From NCBI GenBank assembly GCA_051453625.1, contig JBOZIK010000001.1, forward strand, positions 127,549,801 to 127,613,800: a stretch of DNA of 64,000 nucleotides, written 5' to 3'. The stretch's first letter is position 1. The number at the start of each line of letters is the position of its first letter. The translations under genes were made by a program, and so were the position numbers. This DNA comes from Welwitschia mirabilis (taxonomy: Eukaryota > Gnetophyta > Gnetopsida > Welwitschiales). The notes beneath the pieces were generated by a model. That model had not been told where the DNA came from, did no database searches, and saw only the letters and a list, made by a program, of their open reading frames with translations. Positions 51,182-63,392 of the stretch are shown piece after piece.

Positions 51182-54068
51182 TTTATATTTTGATGGAATT
51201 TACTCTATAGTATTATTGGGCCTTTATGATCATGAATTTATAATGTAGACATTGATAGCTTACTTGAAAAGTAAGATAATAGTCAAAAAATAAATTGATT
51301 CTATTACCTATTTTGGCTTAGTATAGATGTATTTAACTATGTATACATCTTCATTTGTATTAGGTTCAACTTTCAATTTAGTCAACTTTTAGCCTATGAT
51401 TTAAACTTCAGTACATATGAGATGCCTTCAACTTTTTAGGTGTTTTCACTTATGAAATATTCAATTTATTAGACATCTTTAAATAATTGATTTTGTAGTT
51501 TTAGCATCTAAATCCTTTCATAATATGTTTTCTCTAAAAATGCTTCATGATCTAATGCCTATTAAGATCTCATATTCTTAGAATGACTTGTCTACACAAT
51601 GACACAGAATATTTAATGAGTAGAATCATCAAAACTATATTTACCAAGAAAGACACATAAATCCTCCATAGCCAACGTAAGCCCATTTAGGAAATGATTT
51701 AATAATTATTCTGAATGACCAATTTGAACATTCTTTTATCTCAAGGTTGCAAGTAATAACTTAATTTCTGATTATTTGTTTTAGAAAGATTGGTTTTTCA
51801 AATGAAGAGAATCTAACTCAATCTACTTAATATCAAAGAAATAGTTAAGATCAAGAATAGGCTCACTTGTAAGGAAATCAAAAAAGAAACGGAATTATCT
51901 TCAACAATCATACATGAACATATAGAGACCAAAGTTAGTGCACTTTATGGTAAGCTATACAATGGTTTGAATCAAGCTCATTAATGAGGAGCTCAATGTT
52001 GTAATGGATAGGAGTCCAAGCATTGTCCATAAGATAATGTGAAGAAATGATTTCTAATCTAATGCATTGAAAATATTCTTCAAAATTATGTCCTTTTTAA
52101 TATTGAAAGATAAAAGCATATTCTTGATGTGAGCACTTAGTTCCTATTTAACTATCATGTTTTCTAACTCTTTTACTTGATCAATACTAGTAAGTAGTGC
52201 TTGAATATTTAGCGTCAAATCAAAAATCATGGTAGAAATATTCCTATACATACTAGAAATCAAGGGTACAGGTAGTATCATTATAGTAGTGGAAGGGTGT
52301 GAAATGGAAAATAGTGAAAAATTTAAACTCTATAGGGTATAATAAAACCTCAATTACCAAAGGAAGGAGTTCTAAAAAAAAAGCAACTTAAAAAAAGGAG
52401 TTAACATTGATCACTTCTTTAGGATGATCTTCCTCAAATTTAGTTATTAGTGGAATTTCTAAGTTAAAAAAGGAGGGTAAACTAGTGAGGTCACTTACTT
52501 TAGCCCTTCAGTGGGTGCTCTTATATTCATTCATACTAACCTTTCCATTTTTATAAGTATGGATTGATGAAAGGAGCTTAGATGGATCTTGAAAAGAAAA
52601 AGAATGTGAAATAACTTATTAATAAAATCACAATAATAGGAAATGAAGAAAAACATATAAAGAAAAGCATATCATGACCTAATGTTTGTGATTTTATATA
52701 ATCAAGGGAGAGATTTATTCCTTCTTTGCATTATCCAATGGGATTGGAACATGATAAGTAGTAGGTAAAGAAGGAGCTTTTACCTTTCAACTAAGAATTT
52801 CTAAAAGAAGGCTCCTCTTGAGTATCCATCTGTAAAAGAAACCTATTAGAAACTAAGGTCTAATCTCATGAAATTATAGATATAAGAAAATAAATACATT
52901 ATTTAAAGATACTATACTAATGAAAGAATGAACAAGTTCTCCTTCCTTATTAGAAGAAGGGATAGCCTCATAGAGACGGATATGAGGGGGAAAGATTAGA
53001 GGCATGATAATACTAGAAGAAAGATCAATCCACCTAATATTCCAAAAAGATTAATCATCATTAAAGGAGAAATACAATAAGAGAAGAATACCTCCATAAG
53101 TTAAGAGTTCATTATTTCTCTAGTAAGCTAAGAGATGAGTTCAAAGTAAATGTCATAGTTCTAATCAAAGGAGATCTCCCTATCTCAAACTATGGATAAT
53201 AGGTAAAAGGCATACTTTAAAAGCTTTAAAAACTAAGAATGAAAATACCCCTTATAAGTAATTAATAGTATACTAGTAGCATAATAAGATATTAAACTAG
53301 TTTTTAGGGGTATTCTATGATACCCATGATGATAAAGTTTCCTACCTCCAAAATTCAAGAAAGTGTTCTTGAATAAATTTAGAAATTAAAACTCATAAGT
53401 AGAAACTTTCCTAGGTTTGAGAGTTTCATTTGATAAATTAAAGGTATCCTTAATGGATTAAGGGATAATAGGTAATAGTTTAAGTTTGAAATAATGGAAA
53501 GTACAAGCCTTCCTATAATAAGAGGCATAAAGGAAATCTAAAGATAAGTAAACGTTATGAAGTGAAAAATAAAAATATGAAAAGAATAGAAGGTTAAAAA
53601 TATTAGAACTTAAAATCCAACTAAAATCTAATTGTGATAATAAATAATAAACCTCCTTATTTGTAAACCTAAGGTCACAAGTATACTAGTAAATATTGGA
53701 AAAGGCCTTGAGAGGCATATCTTAAAATGAAATGTGAAGGTACATGTTTTACTAGGAAAAAATAAATAATTCTTTAAAGATAAAAGACTAGATAAATAAC
53801 TATAAGATAAAAGAAATCAAATAAATAAAATCTAAGAAACAAAGAATAAAAACTTATTACAAGCAACAAGTTCCCACCAAAAAAAAGAAAAAAAATAAAA
53901 AGAAAATGAACTCCCTTTATTTATAAGGAAAAATAAGGAATCCTTAAGTACTAGTGATGTAACAGTAAAGCGATGTTGAAGTGACTCTGAAATAATGTTA
54001 AAAATTAGTGATATGATTATGGTAAGATTCATGAAGTGTTATCATTAGTTTAGAGATAAACAAGATAG
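51182..54068. other. Unassigned stretch
   Basis: No gene or family is recognised. A minus-strand frame near 51950-52100 stays open for about 50 codons with no motif I can name. The DNA is AT-rich with no LTR termini. Confidence 0.3.
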
Positions 54069-54371
54069 TTTTCATTATAAGGGGGCATTTAGGTTTCAAC
54101 TAAGTAGCTCATGTGACTTACACAGATTAATTAACATCACATCATGTTTTAACATATCAAATAATAAAATTTTCATTATAAGAGGATGTTAAGGTTCTGA
54201 ATAAGTAGTCCACATAGTGCATAGAGACAAGAAAATATCACATCATGGTTTAATGGACCAGATAAGGTAGTTTTCATTGTAAAGAGGCACTAAGATTCTA
54301 TGTAAGTAGTCTATATGGCTTACAGAGATTAATAGATTTTACATCATGTATAATGTTTTATTTTATTATTT
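54069..54371. repeat. 101-bp tandem repeat, three units
   Basis: TTTTCATTATAAGGGGGC and variants start at 54069, 54170 and 54271, exactly 101 bp apart. Each unit also has AAGTAGTC(C/T)A and CATCATG-type motifs at matching places. Units differ by scattered substitutions, so the array is old. Confidence 0.7.
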
Positions 54372-54399
54372 TCAAAAAAACTTTGAATAAAAAAACATT

Positions 54400-54770
54400 A
54401 AAAGTAATATGATAGAATCCATAAGAATAATAAGAAACAATTTAAAGAGAATAAGGCTTTTATTATTGATAGCAGCGGATTACATTCATCATCATTAGCA
54501 AACAACCTTGGACTAGTGGTTATAGGTAAAGATGTGAAATATGACCTTACTCCCTCTCCTAGGAATCTTAGGGATTAGCCGAGGTTATCATCAGTTACAT
54601 CCACCTAGTCTATCCATCCTCACCTAATTCCATAAACTTATGTTACATAATGAAGAGATACATCTTTCCATAGTTGGGTCACACCCATTCATGTCTCCTA
54701 TTTAAAGATACTCAATTAGTGCTTAACACACTTGATTATACAATTAATGATTTTAGAACATTATGTTTCC
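54400..54770 (-). repeat. Probable 3' LTR of the gypsy chromovirus
   Basis: It follows a purine-rich stretch (CTAAAGGGAAGGAAAC on the minus strand, near 54765-54780) downstream of the integrase remnant. On the minus strand it includes AATAAAAGCC, a possible polyadenylation signal. No partner LTR is in the window, so limits are approximate. Confidence 0.4.
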
Positions 54771-54929
54771 TTCCCTTTAGAATCATGCTCATTCTTGAGT
54801 GTGGTCTCTCCTTGACTTGCATTATTTATGAAGCCATGCTCCTCTAAGTTATTTTCTGTATGATCTACAAAACATAACAAAAAAGAGGAGATATCATTTA
54901 TTTAATATATTCATTAATAATGTAATACA

Positions 54930-56133
54930 AAATGGAATATAAGGATTTATTAAAAAGTCTAGGAAAGGTCTCCTACATGTACTCCCTATTTTCCCATGTT
55001 TGTTGATTGTAATGGATCCATTCAATAAGTACTTCTTTTATACTCTTATTTCCTAGTTGCCTAGATCTGGTGCTGAGGACGTTTTTTTGGCTAGACAACA
55101 AAAGTCAAATTGAGTTTAAGCACGATATGTTATCGGTTCAAGGTATAGTCCTAGTTTCTATCTTCATAGTATGGTTTCATTGTGCTCACATAAAAAACTA
55201 GATGTATTTGGGACATTTAGGAAGGAAGCTCTAGTTTATATGCTAGATCCCCAATCTTCTCAATAATTTTAAATGGACCGTAGAACCATGGTGCTAATTT
55301 GCTATATTTTCCTATTTTTAAGAGGTTTCTTTCTGGCTTGATGCTTAATAGTACTTATTCACCTATTTGGAATATGTGGATCTGGTACTTCTAATCATAG
55401 TATTTCTTATATCGATCTTGTGCTGCTTGTAGCTATATTTTTATTTTGTTGATCACTTGCTCCATCATTTTTAATCCTGAAGATGCTATTTTTCTTGAGC
55501 TCTGTGAAGGATCTAACCATGTGACAGGGGTTGAATAGTTTCTACCATACATTACTTCGAAAGGTGAATAGTAGATGGAAGTCTAGAATGTTTACTTGTA
55601 AGCAAACTATGCCAGATGTAGGTAGTTCTCCCATTGTTTGGGGCTTCCCGCCACATAACATCTTAGAGTGTCTTCCAGTATACAATTTATTCTTTCTTTT
55701 TGGCCATCTATTTTTAGGTGATGTGAAGTACTAAAATTAAGTTTATTACCTAAGTAATGAAAGAAGCTTTATCAAAACTCAAATAAGAACTTCGGATCTC
55801 ACTTAGATACTATGACTTATGGTGCACCATGTAATTTGAAGACTTCCTGTAAAAAAATGAAGGGCTAGCTAGTCTGTTGTATTAGTACTTCAAACTATGA
55901 TAAAATGGACCATCTTGGTTAACTTGTCTAAATAAATAAAAATTGCATCATGTTGTTTGTTAGTAAGGGATAAACCTATGATGAAGTCCATAGATATTTC
56001 TTACGATTTCCATTATGGTATTTTCAAAGGTTAAAGGAGACCAGTGGGTTTTCCTTGATCGATCTTTATCTACTGATATATAGGATAATTGCAGAGGTAT
56101 TTCTTTAAATCTGCCTTCATTCTAGGCCAAAAG
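54930..56133 (-). pseudogene. Ty3/gypsy chromovirus integrase, broken, with chromodomain-like end
   Basis: Reading right to left: FWPRMKADLKKYLCNYPIYQ (zinc-binding end, its second Cys now Tyr), GLL-stop-PLKIP, ISMDFIIGL with the first catalytic Asp, then DGQKERINCILEDTLRCYV and QWENYLHLAQFAY around the third catalytic region. Next come SPFEVMYGRNYSTPVTWL and KLAPWFYGPFKI. Near 55000 EVLIEWIHYNQQTWEN resembles a chromodomain, which in chromoviruses can guide insertion to marked chromatin. Stops are mostly TAA/TAG/TGA for Gln or Trp. The reading ends abruptly at 56133, where the copia LTR begins, so reverse transcriptase would lie beyond the nested insertion. Confidence 0.75.
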
Positions 56134-57677
56134 GGTTAGATTATGTGTTGCTAATTGATGTCAAACTAATGTTTTCTATAAATAAAATTTTGTGTATCTT
56201 GTGCAGAAGTTTTTGATCACTTACTGGTTAATTGCTGAAGCCATATTTATCGAATTCTAATCACTAGAAACTCGTAAGTTTACTTAACCTCTTAAGGGGT
56301 TAACCAAATTTTCAAGGGGTTAACCACACCTGAAGCATGCTCTTAGAAATAAACTAAATTCATAAGGGTTGACTGAATTTCTAATGGGATTGACAAGTCC
56401 TGTGATCTTGAGAAAGTATCCCTAAACCAAATGACAAGGGGTCAACTAGACATTGATGGGGTCAACCGAATTTGTAGATCTAAGAACAATACTCCTATAC
56501 TGATTGACAAGGGATCAATAGAACCTTTGAAGGAGTTGACTAGACCTAAGCATTGTGCAGTTAATATCCCTAAACTAATTGTCATGGGGTCGATCAGACA
56601 CCTAAAGGATTCGATCAAACCTAATGTAAAAAATTGGAATGATCTTTTATTAGGACTAGTGGGCGAACTGACAGACTTGCTAATGACTGGATGCAGGTTA
56701 ACTGACCATGAGAGGTTAACTAGATGTGGATCTATAAGAAACCGGGGAGACCAAAAACTTCACTTGGATGATCTATGTAACTCATGGCATCAGATGGAAT
56801 TGATCAGACATTTGAGGAATCGACCAAATGGAATGGAACTAAAATTTTCTATCTATTTTGTATTCATTAGATAGCTGTTTTCTAGTCATTTATAGCTGTT
56901 AGAAGCATATTTTAAATTTTAATAAACCCTAAAAACCTTCTAATATAAATAGCCAAAAGAAAGAAGATAAAAAAACCTTTTTTAGAAAAACTTTTAATAT
57001 CTTTTGAATCTTGACCAAAGGACTGAAGATTGTGATATTTATTATTGGATCTTGGCATTTGTACTACTAACTAAAGAACATCTATTATCAGTGTTATTTA
57101 TACATTCAAGGTTAGATCTAGTGCTTTATTTGTTGTACTATCTACAGGAGAAGAGCTTCATCAAAACTGTTGTGCCAAAGAACAAGTAATATTTGTGCAT
57201 CTTAGCATTATTACATTACTATATTATATTATGAAGGTTGAGACTTAGCCTAGAAAAGTCCATTCAAAGATTAAGACTAAGTCTGAAAAAGTTCATTCAA
57301 ACATTAAGAAAACCTAAAAAAGTCTGTTTAAAGGTTGAGACTAAGCCTAGAAAAGTCCATTTGTAAAGGTTACAAGTAAACCTAAAATATCAAGAGGAGT
57401 AACAAAGATCTAGATCATGATTGGTAATAAGCTAATCATCAAGAGTGGAGTAGGGGGTTTTCTGAATCACTATAAAATCCTGCATGCATATATTCAATAT
57501 TTTATACTTCTAGTTAGTTCCATTACTTTTACTACTTTTAGCTTTACTTTATATGCACAAATTTATTAGTAAATTATTTTGAGCAAGCTTTTGATATATT
57601 GTGGAATTGTTTAGTTTATTTTATTTAATTTTTTAAAAAAACCTATTCACCCCCCTCTACAGTTCTCAATCCTATCA
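56134..57677 (+). repeat. LTR 1 of the Sirevirus-like element (1.54 kb)
   Basis: It matches 61874-63206. It ends CA two bases before a primer site. It holds many copies of a GGTC(A/G)ACC-like motif, for example GGTTAACC at 56298-56305 and 56318-56325. ORFs within it are not genes. Confidence 0.65.
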
Positions 57678-57679
57678 AT

Positions 57680-57691
57680 TGGTATCATACC
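57680..57691 (+). other. Primer-binding site of the Sirevirus-like element
   Basis: TGGTATCATACC shares its first eight bases with TGGTATCAGAGC. It follows the LTR end CA plus two bases and precedes the gag ATG by about 50 bp. Confidence 0.65.
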
Positions 57692-57743
57692 TAAATTAAG
57701 TCTTTCTTTAGATTTTAACTGCTCTAGACTTTAGAACCCTATA

Positions 57744-59215
57744 ATGAGAAATCCATTTGATAGTTTATCCATCGATCATCCACCCATGTTTAACAATTCA
57801 AACTATGCATACTGGAAAGCTAGAATGAGAATTTTTATTAAAGCCTAAACACTGATATAGAATAAGTTATCTATAAAGGTTATTTTATGCTTATGTTATC
57901 AAAAACAAATGTCAATGGTATTAGTACTTTAGTTCCCAAATCCTGATATTAATGGACTACCACTGACAAAACCAAAGCCATCACAGATGTCCATGCCCTT
58001 AATGCGATATTTTGTGTAGTTTGTATAGATGAGTTTAAACATATAGTGAATTGTAATCATGCTAAAGAGGATTGAGATATNNNNNNNNNNNNNNNNNNNN
58101 NNNNNNNNNNNNNNNGCAAAACTTCAAATGTTTATTTCTAAATCTAAAGACATCCATATGGCTGAGGAGAAGACTTTATAGGAATTCTTTGCAAGAATCA
58201 CTAATATTGTACACCCTATGGCAAGCCTGAAAGAATGGTTTGATAAAGGAAAGGTGGCTAGAAAGGTATTAAGATCTCTACAAAGATCACAACCATCAAA
58301 GAGAGTAAGAACATAAATGCAATGATACTAGAAAAAATACAAGGTAATCTTCAAACCTATGAACTTAAATTTATTAAAGATAAGAATAAAGGTATTGTCT
58401 TGAAATGCGTGAAGAAAGAATACAGGTCTGAAAGGTCGGATGAGGATTTGGATGATGATGAAATTACTCTCTTAGCCAGAAGATTCAGGAAGTTTCTACA
58501 TAAAAAGAAAAAGGAAGGTGAGTCAAGTAGACACTTGAAAATAAGTCATCTAAAATACAGAAAGAAGTAAGTAAAGGATAAATAAATCCAAAGTTACTCA
58601 TGTTAAAAATTTGGTTATATGATAAATGAGTGCCTAAACACAAAAAGGGATAACAGGAAAATAAGAAATCCCTCTTTTGTTGAAATATGAGATAATAAGG
58701 ATAATGATAATAACAATAGTTCAGGTTAAGAATCAAACAAAGATAGAAGATTATCCTTTATGGTGATCGTGTCTTCTCTCAAAAACTTACCTAACACATG
58801 AAATCCTAATGAATTAGACATAATTGATGAAGAAGAAAATGAACTAGAGAATATGTGTCATGAGCTATGTGAAAAGTGTGAAAAACTAGTAAAAAGGATA
58901 AATGATTTGAACAAAGTAGTGAAGTCTCTCACCAAAGAGAAAGAGGAAATAAAAATGAAGTATAATGTGCTAAAATTTAATAACATCAATCTATTATCAC
59001 AAGTAAAAGATCTATCTTTCTTTGTAAATAAATTTTTTGGTGGTTTTTTTAAGTTAGAACAGATTCTTGAAGTGCGGAAACCTACTAGAGACAAATCAAG
59101 TATTGGTTTTATTTCCCAAAATCCATAACAATAAGTAAATAGGCCATGTAAGTATACTATTAGAGTTTTATATAATTTTTGTGATAAAATTGGACATTCA
59201 AAATTATTTTGAAAT
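57744..59215 (+). pseudogene. Copia gag relic with coiled coil and damaged zinc knuckle
   Basis: From the ATG at 57744 it reads PPMFNNSNYAYWKARMRIFI, here with the Trp kept. After a 35-N gap (58081-58115), ARKVLRSL, then IQGNLQTYELKF and DDDEITLLARRFRKFLHKK follow typical gag order. At 58853-59128 there is a Lys/Glu-rich coiled coil. The zinc knuckle near 59173-59205 reads YNFCDKIGHSKLF then a stop: the first Cys is now Tyr and the last is lost. Several stops and frame changes make it inactive. Confidence 0.75.
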
Positions 59216-59380
59216 ATTAAAAGGTTAGTGCTTTTCTTAAATTCTGTAAATTCTTTACCATTTAAATTTATTCTTAAAAGAAGTGTATTACATAAGTCTA
59301 ACAAGACTAAGTAGGTAAGAGCTAAGAATCTCAAAAATTTTTTAACACAGATAGCTCTCAAAGGATCAAGTACAAATACT

Positions 59381-59720
59381 TGGTACCTAGATAGTGGATG
59401 CTTAAGGTATATGACAGAAAAAAGATCAAATTTTTAACACTTCAGAAATATTGATGGGGAAGATATTATTTTTGAAAATAATAAAAAGGCAAAGACAGAA
59501 GGTATAAGATGCATTAAAGAAGGTAAGTTACTTAAACTTAATGATGTGCTATATGTGAACGGTTTGAAGCATAACTTGTTAAGTAGCAGTCAATTGTATG
59601 ACAAAGGTCACAAAATAATATTTAAAAAATTAAAATGTAAAATTATGAATGTGAAAAATGTTTTTGTTATTACTGCAAATCGAGTAGATAATATTTATAG
59701 AATAGATACTCATATGAATT
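59381..59720 (+). pseudogene. Copia protease active site and GAG-pre-integrase remnant
   Basis: WYLDSGCLRYM starts at 59381, with the catalytic Asp-Ser-Gly at 59390-59398 intact, but Ser to Leu and His to Tyr changes follow. At 59544-59612 it reads DVLYVNGLKHNLLSSSQLYDKGH, nearly the family consensus. After about 59720 the copia reading ends, and no integrase follows. Confidence 0.7.
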
Positions 59721-60250
59721 TATAAAATGATTAGTTAATTTATATGCATTAAAAACATAAAAATGGAAACCTTAGCTCAAATTTTGGTAAAAATAAATGT
59801 TTTCTAGAAAATTCTGAAGTAACAGCCCATTTCTATAACTTTCTTATTGATCACAAACATAAACTGGGGTTAACTCAATGTTCTCTGGCTAATTACAAGA
59901 TGGTCAATTAAATCCATGATTTGGTCAACTAGATGTAGTCGGTCGATTAGCCTGAAAATCTAGTCACCCAGATTTGTTCTTGTACTATAGACCCGCGTCT
60001 CAACAAGTCGACTGGAGCTTTAATTGATCGACTAGACTTAATAGATCATAGTGTGGAAGTACTGTCAATGGATTGATTTCATTTTTAAAATTACCCTATT
60101 TCACCTTGTCTATAAAAGAAATAGGCTCCTAAATCATTTTGATTGTGTTCTAGCTCTCTTTATCTCTCAGATCTAGAGATTTTCCTTCCATCTCCAGAGC
60201 TTTGCTCTTAAATCTAGGATTTTTATCTCAATTTTCTTATCTCTAGGCTC
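59721..60250 (+). promoter_or_regulatory. Spacer with TATA-like box
   Basis: TATAAAAG at 60111-60118 lies about 140 bp before the next ORF, with a C/T-rich stretch between. GTCGACTGG-like motifs recur near 59920-60040. The first part is repeated at 63820-64000. Promoter use is inference. Confidence 0.35.
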
Positions 60251-60255
60251 TTAGA

Positions 60256-61275
60256 AATGGCTCAAAGATTATCAAAAAATCTCCACCAAGAAATCTTAAC
60301 ATTTTCTATCAAGGGACGTTTGAGAAAGACATTGAAAAGTTTTTAGAGAATTTTAAAAATAAGCCTATTTATCAAGAATGGTTTGTGACAACCTCAAAGC
60401 TTAGAGAGCTCAGGGAAGTGATTCAGCTATTGAGAAATTAGGATCTTAACTATTTTTTAAATTTTTTTAGCTCTTCTTATCCATTTCTTACTCACATGTT
60501 TTATTACAATGCAACTTATGATCGTGATTCAAGAACCCTTAAAACCCTTGTTTTAAGGAAGTGACTAAGGGTTATTACAAATCTCATCTCTAATCTGACT
60601 GATCTTTCTAAAGGTCACTATGAAGAGTGTTGGCCTCTTTGGGATACCATGGAAGATAAGCCTGCAGTGACAAGAAAGATATATGATAAGACTCCCTCTT
60701 GGAAACACACTATTTCCACTTCTTTGTTAACACCCAAGTATTACTTTCTTCATTTAATTTTCACTTATAATTTTATGTTATTAGTAGGGTATCGTGAGGA
60801 GGCCTCTAGCTATAGAGCATATCTGATGTATCTGATAGGGACAGAGCATTATATTGATGCTTCTACCATTATACTGAAGAATATGATCTCTCAGTTGGAG
60901 TATCATAGGACTAGGGCCTTCCCCTACTTTGTGCTTATCACAAATTTATGCCATTATTTTCGTATACCCTTTTATCCAAAGCTTGAAATCCTCTAAACTA
61001 TGGCACCCATTGGGCATGTAACTCTATCTCATATGCACATCTTTGACCCTTTTAAGAAGTCCTCAAAGTCACCCTCTTCAAAGAAAGCCTTTCTTGATAA
61101 GACTCTTTCATACCTGAGATAGATTAATTCCTATACTAGATATATAAGAAAAGCACTCATAGAAACTGGGTATGATACTACTGACACTTCAGCAGAGGTC
61201 ACCAGCTCAACATGCATGGAAGAAGATAAAGAAGAAGAAGATTCAGAAGAAGACTCTGAAGAGGAAGAAGAATAG
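60256..61275 (+). pseudogene. ORF relic of the 'putative plant transposon protein' type
   Basis: With two or three frame changes it reads SYPFLTHMFYYNATYDRDSRTL, then EDKPAVTRKIYDKTPSW. An open frame of 115 codons (60649-60996) follows, with LHLIFTYNFML, IILKNMISQLEY and PYFVLITNLCHYF. This order is that of a plant-specific domain common in retroelement ORFs of unknown function. It ends in a strongly acidic tail (61208-61275, mostly Glu/Asp). A purine tract follows at about 61347-61358. The element at 5170-6850 has a similar ORF at the same place. Confidence 0.55.
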
Positions 61276-61873
61276 GAGGAGGAATCTGATTAGAACCTTG
61301 ATTATGTTTTGCTTATGTATTTTTGTTCTCTTCTTTGTCATTGATGTCAAAAGGGAGAGAATTAGTTATTTGTTGTTATTTGTTGCTTCTGCTTTGAAAT
61401 GTAGTATGCTCTTGATTAGAACTTTTATTTTGTAATTCTTGAATATGTTTAATAGAATCAACATGCACTTAGTTCTATGTCTTTAATTGGTATCTCAAAT
61501 CCTTTTCATGTAATTCATATAAGCTTAACATTTTTTGATGAATATTAAAGTTTTAAATGATTATCCCATAAATTTAAATGTTGATATCCCATATTGGAAA
61601 TGAACTCTAAAAAGTGTTAATGATTAATATGTGAAATGGTTTATGTGATTACATTGTGCTTTTCATAAATATTGTGTTTTTAACTCTCCAAGTGTGCATG
61701 TTAAAATTGTTTTTATTATTAACAAAAAATTTAATTTTTTAAAATGTCTTAAATTGGTTTTAAAAGGTTTAATATCTTGTAAAGAATGATAGGCATTTTG
61801 TGAGGGGGAGTTTTCCTAGTCTTAAATATTTTACAACTAAGTATTATTTGCCATCAATATCAAAAGGGGAGGT
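61276..61873 (+). other. 3' non-coding region with polypurine tracts
   Basis: AAAAGGGAGAGAA near 61348 and AAAAGGGGAGGT at 61862-61873 are purine tracts, the second abutting the LTR. GAGGGGGAG lies near 61802. Several purine tracts toward the 3' end are a known Sirevirus trait. The rest is T-rich. Confidence 0.5.
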
Positions 61874-63206
61874 TGTTAGATTATGTTTTACCAATTGATG
61901 TCAAACTAATATTTTTTGTGTTGAAAATTTTGTATATCTTGTGTAGAAGATGTTAATCACTTCCAGGTTAAATGTTGAAGTCAAGATTATCGAATTCTGA
62001 TCACTAAAGACTTATCAAATTCACTTACCCTCTTAAGGGGTCAACCAGACTTTTAAGGGGTCAAGAACTCCTGAAGCAGATACTTAAAATTAAACAAATT
62101 CAGAGGGGTCAATTGGACTTGTAATCTCAAGAGTCAATATCCCTGAATTGAATGGCAAGAGATCAACTGGATCTTTTATGGAATCGACTAGATTTATGGA
62201 CCTGGTAATAGTATCCCTAAACTGAATGTCAAGGGGTCAACCGGACCTATGATGGGATTGATCGGATTTGTGAACCTGAGAATAGTAATCCTAAACTAAT
62301 TATCAAGGGGTTGACTAGATCTATGATAGGGTTGACTAGATCTGTGAGTAATATCCCTAAGTAGATTATCATGAGGTTGGTCAGACCTAATGCAGGAAAT
62401 TGGAATGATCTTTTATCAAGACTAGCAAGCGATTAAACAGAATGGCGGGCGACTGGATTGGGGTTGACTGGACTTTAAGGGGTTGATCAGATGTGAAGCA
62501 GTAAGAAACTTAGATGACTAAAAATTTCACTCGAGTAACCTTCATAAGTCATGACACCAGATGGAATCAATTGGACTTTTGAGGAGTCGACCAACTAGAA
62601 CAAAACTAAAATTTTCTATTCATTATGTATCCATTAAATAGCCATTTTCTAGCTGTTTATAGCCATTAGAAGTGCATTTTCAAATGAAATAAATCCTAAA
62701 AGCATTTTAATATAAATAGCCAAGAGAGAGATAACTAAAAAACCTTTTTTAACTCATGAAAAATAACTAAAATCTTGTGATATTCACTATTGAATCTTGG
62801 CATTTGTAATTTTGACTAAGGAAGATTTATCATCTATATTATCTGTACATTTAAGGTTAAATTTAGTGCTTTATCTATTGTACATCTATAAGAGAAGATC
62901 TTTATCAAATCTACTATATCAAGAACGAGTGATATTTGTGCATCTTTTTATTATTGCATCACTATTTTACATTGTGAAAGTTGAGACTTAGCTTGTAAAA
63001 GTTCATTCAAAGGTTAAGAATAAGCCTAAAAAATTCTGTTCAAAGGTTAAGACTAAGCCTGGAAAAGTCTATTTGTAAATGTTATAGGTGAACCTATAAT
63101 ATCTAGTGGAGTAACGAAGATTTAAATCAAGCTTGGTAATAAGTTGATCATCAAGAGTGGAGTAGGGGTTTCCCAAACCACTATAAATCCTATATGCATC
63201 TATTTG
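61874..63206 (+). repeat. LTR 2 of the Sirevirus-like element, cut by a gap
   Basis: It starts TGTTAGATTATG after the polypurine tract and matches 56134-57495. It keeps GGTCAACC at 62039-62046 where LTR 1 has GGTTAACC. The last about 180 bp, the primer site and most of gag would fall in the gap. Confidence 0.65.
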
Positions 63207-63306
63207 NNNNNNNNNNNNNNNNNNNNNNNNNNNNNNNNNNNNNNNNNNNNNNNNNNNNNNNNNNNNNNNNNNNNNNNNNNNNNNNNNNNNNNNNNNNNNN
63301 NNNNNN
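63207..63306. other. Assembly gap (100 N)
   Basis: By comparison with unit 1, about 1.7 kb should lie between the flanks (57496 to 59182), so the stated 100 bp is a placeholder. Confidence 0.85.
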
Positions 63307-63385
63307 TGGTAAAGAATTCACTGAATCTCAAAAAGGCATTAACTTTCTAATATTGCAAAATAGCTTTGAATGTCCTATTTTATCA
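63307..63385 (-). repeat. Inverted 79-bp segment of unit 2
   Basis: This is the reverse complement of 59182-59260 in unit 1 (for example GGTAAAGAATT here against AATTCTTTACC there), while sequence after about 63393 continues in the forward sense. Both segments are 79 bp. It touches the gap, so misassembly is possible. Confidence 0.75.
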
Positions 63386-63392
63386 TAAAAAT

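Noticed and set aside
51950-52130. Minus-strand frame of about 50 codons that looked protein-like
   Set aside because: No motif could be tied to a known family and it breaks on both sides.
55531-55734. 67-codon plus-strand frame
   Set aside because: It is antisense to the gypsy integrase remnant, whose minus-strand reading matches family motifs in order.
56431-56874. 147-codon plus-strand frame within LTR 1 of the Sirevirus-like element
   Set aside because: It lies inside an LTR, reflects the repeated GGTCAACC motifs, and is broken in LTR 2.
58858-59361. 167-codon minus-strand frame
   Set aside because: It is antisense to the copia gag coiled coil and zinc-knuckle region; useful only because it exposed the inversion in unit 2.
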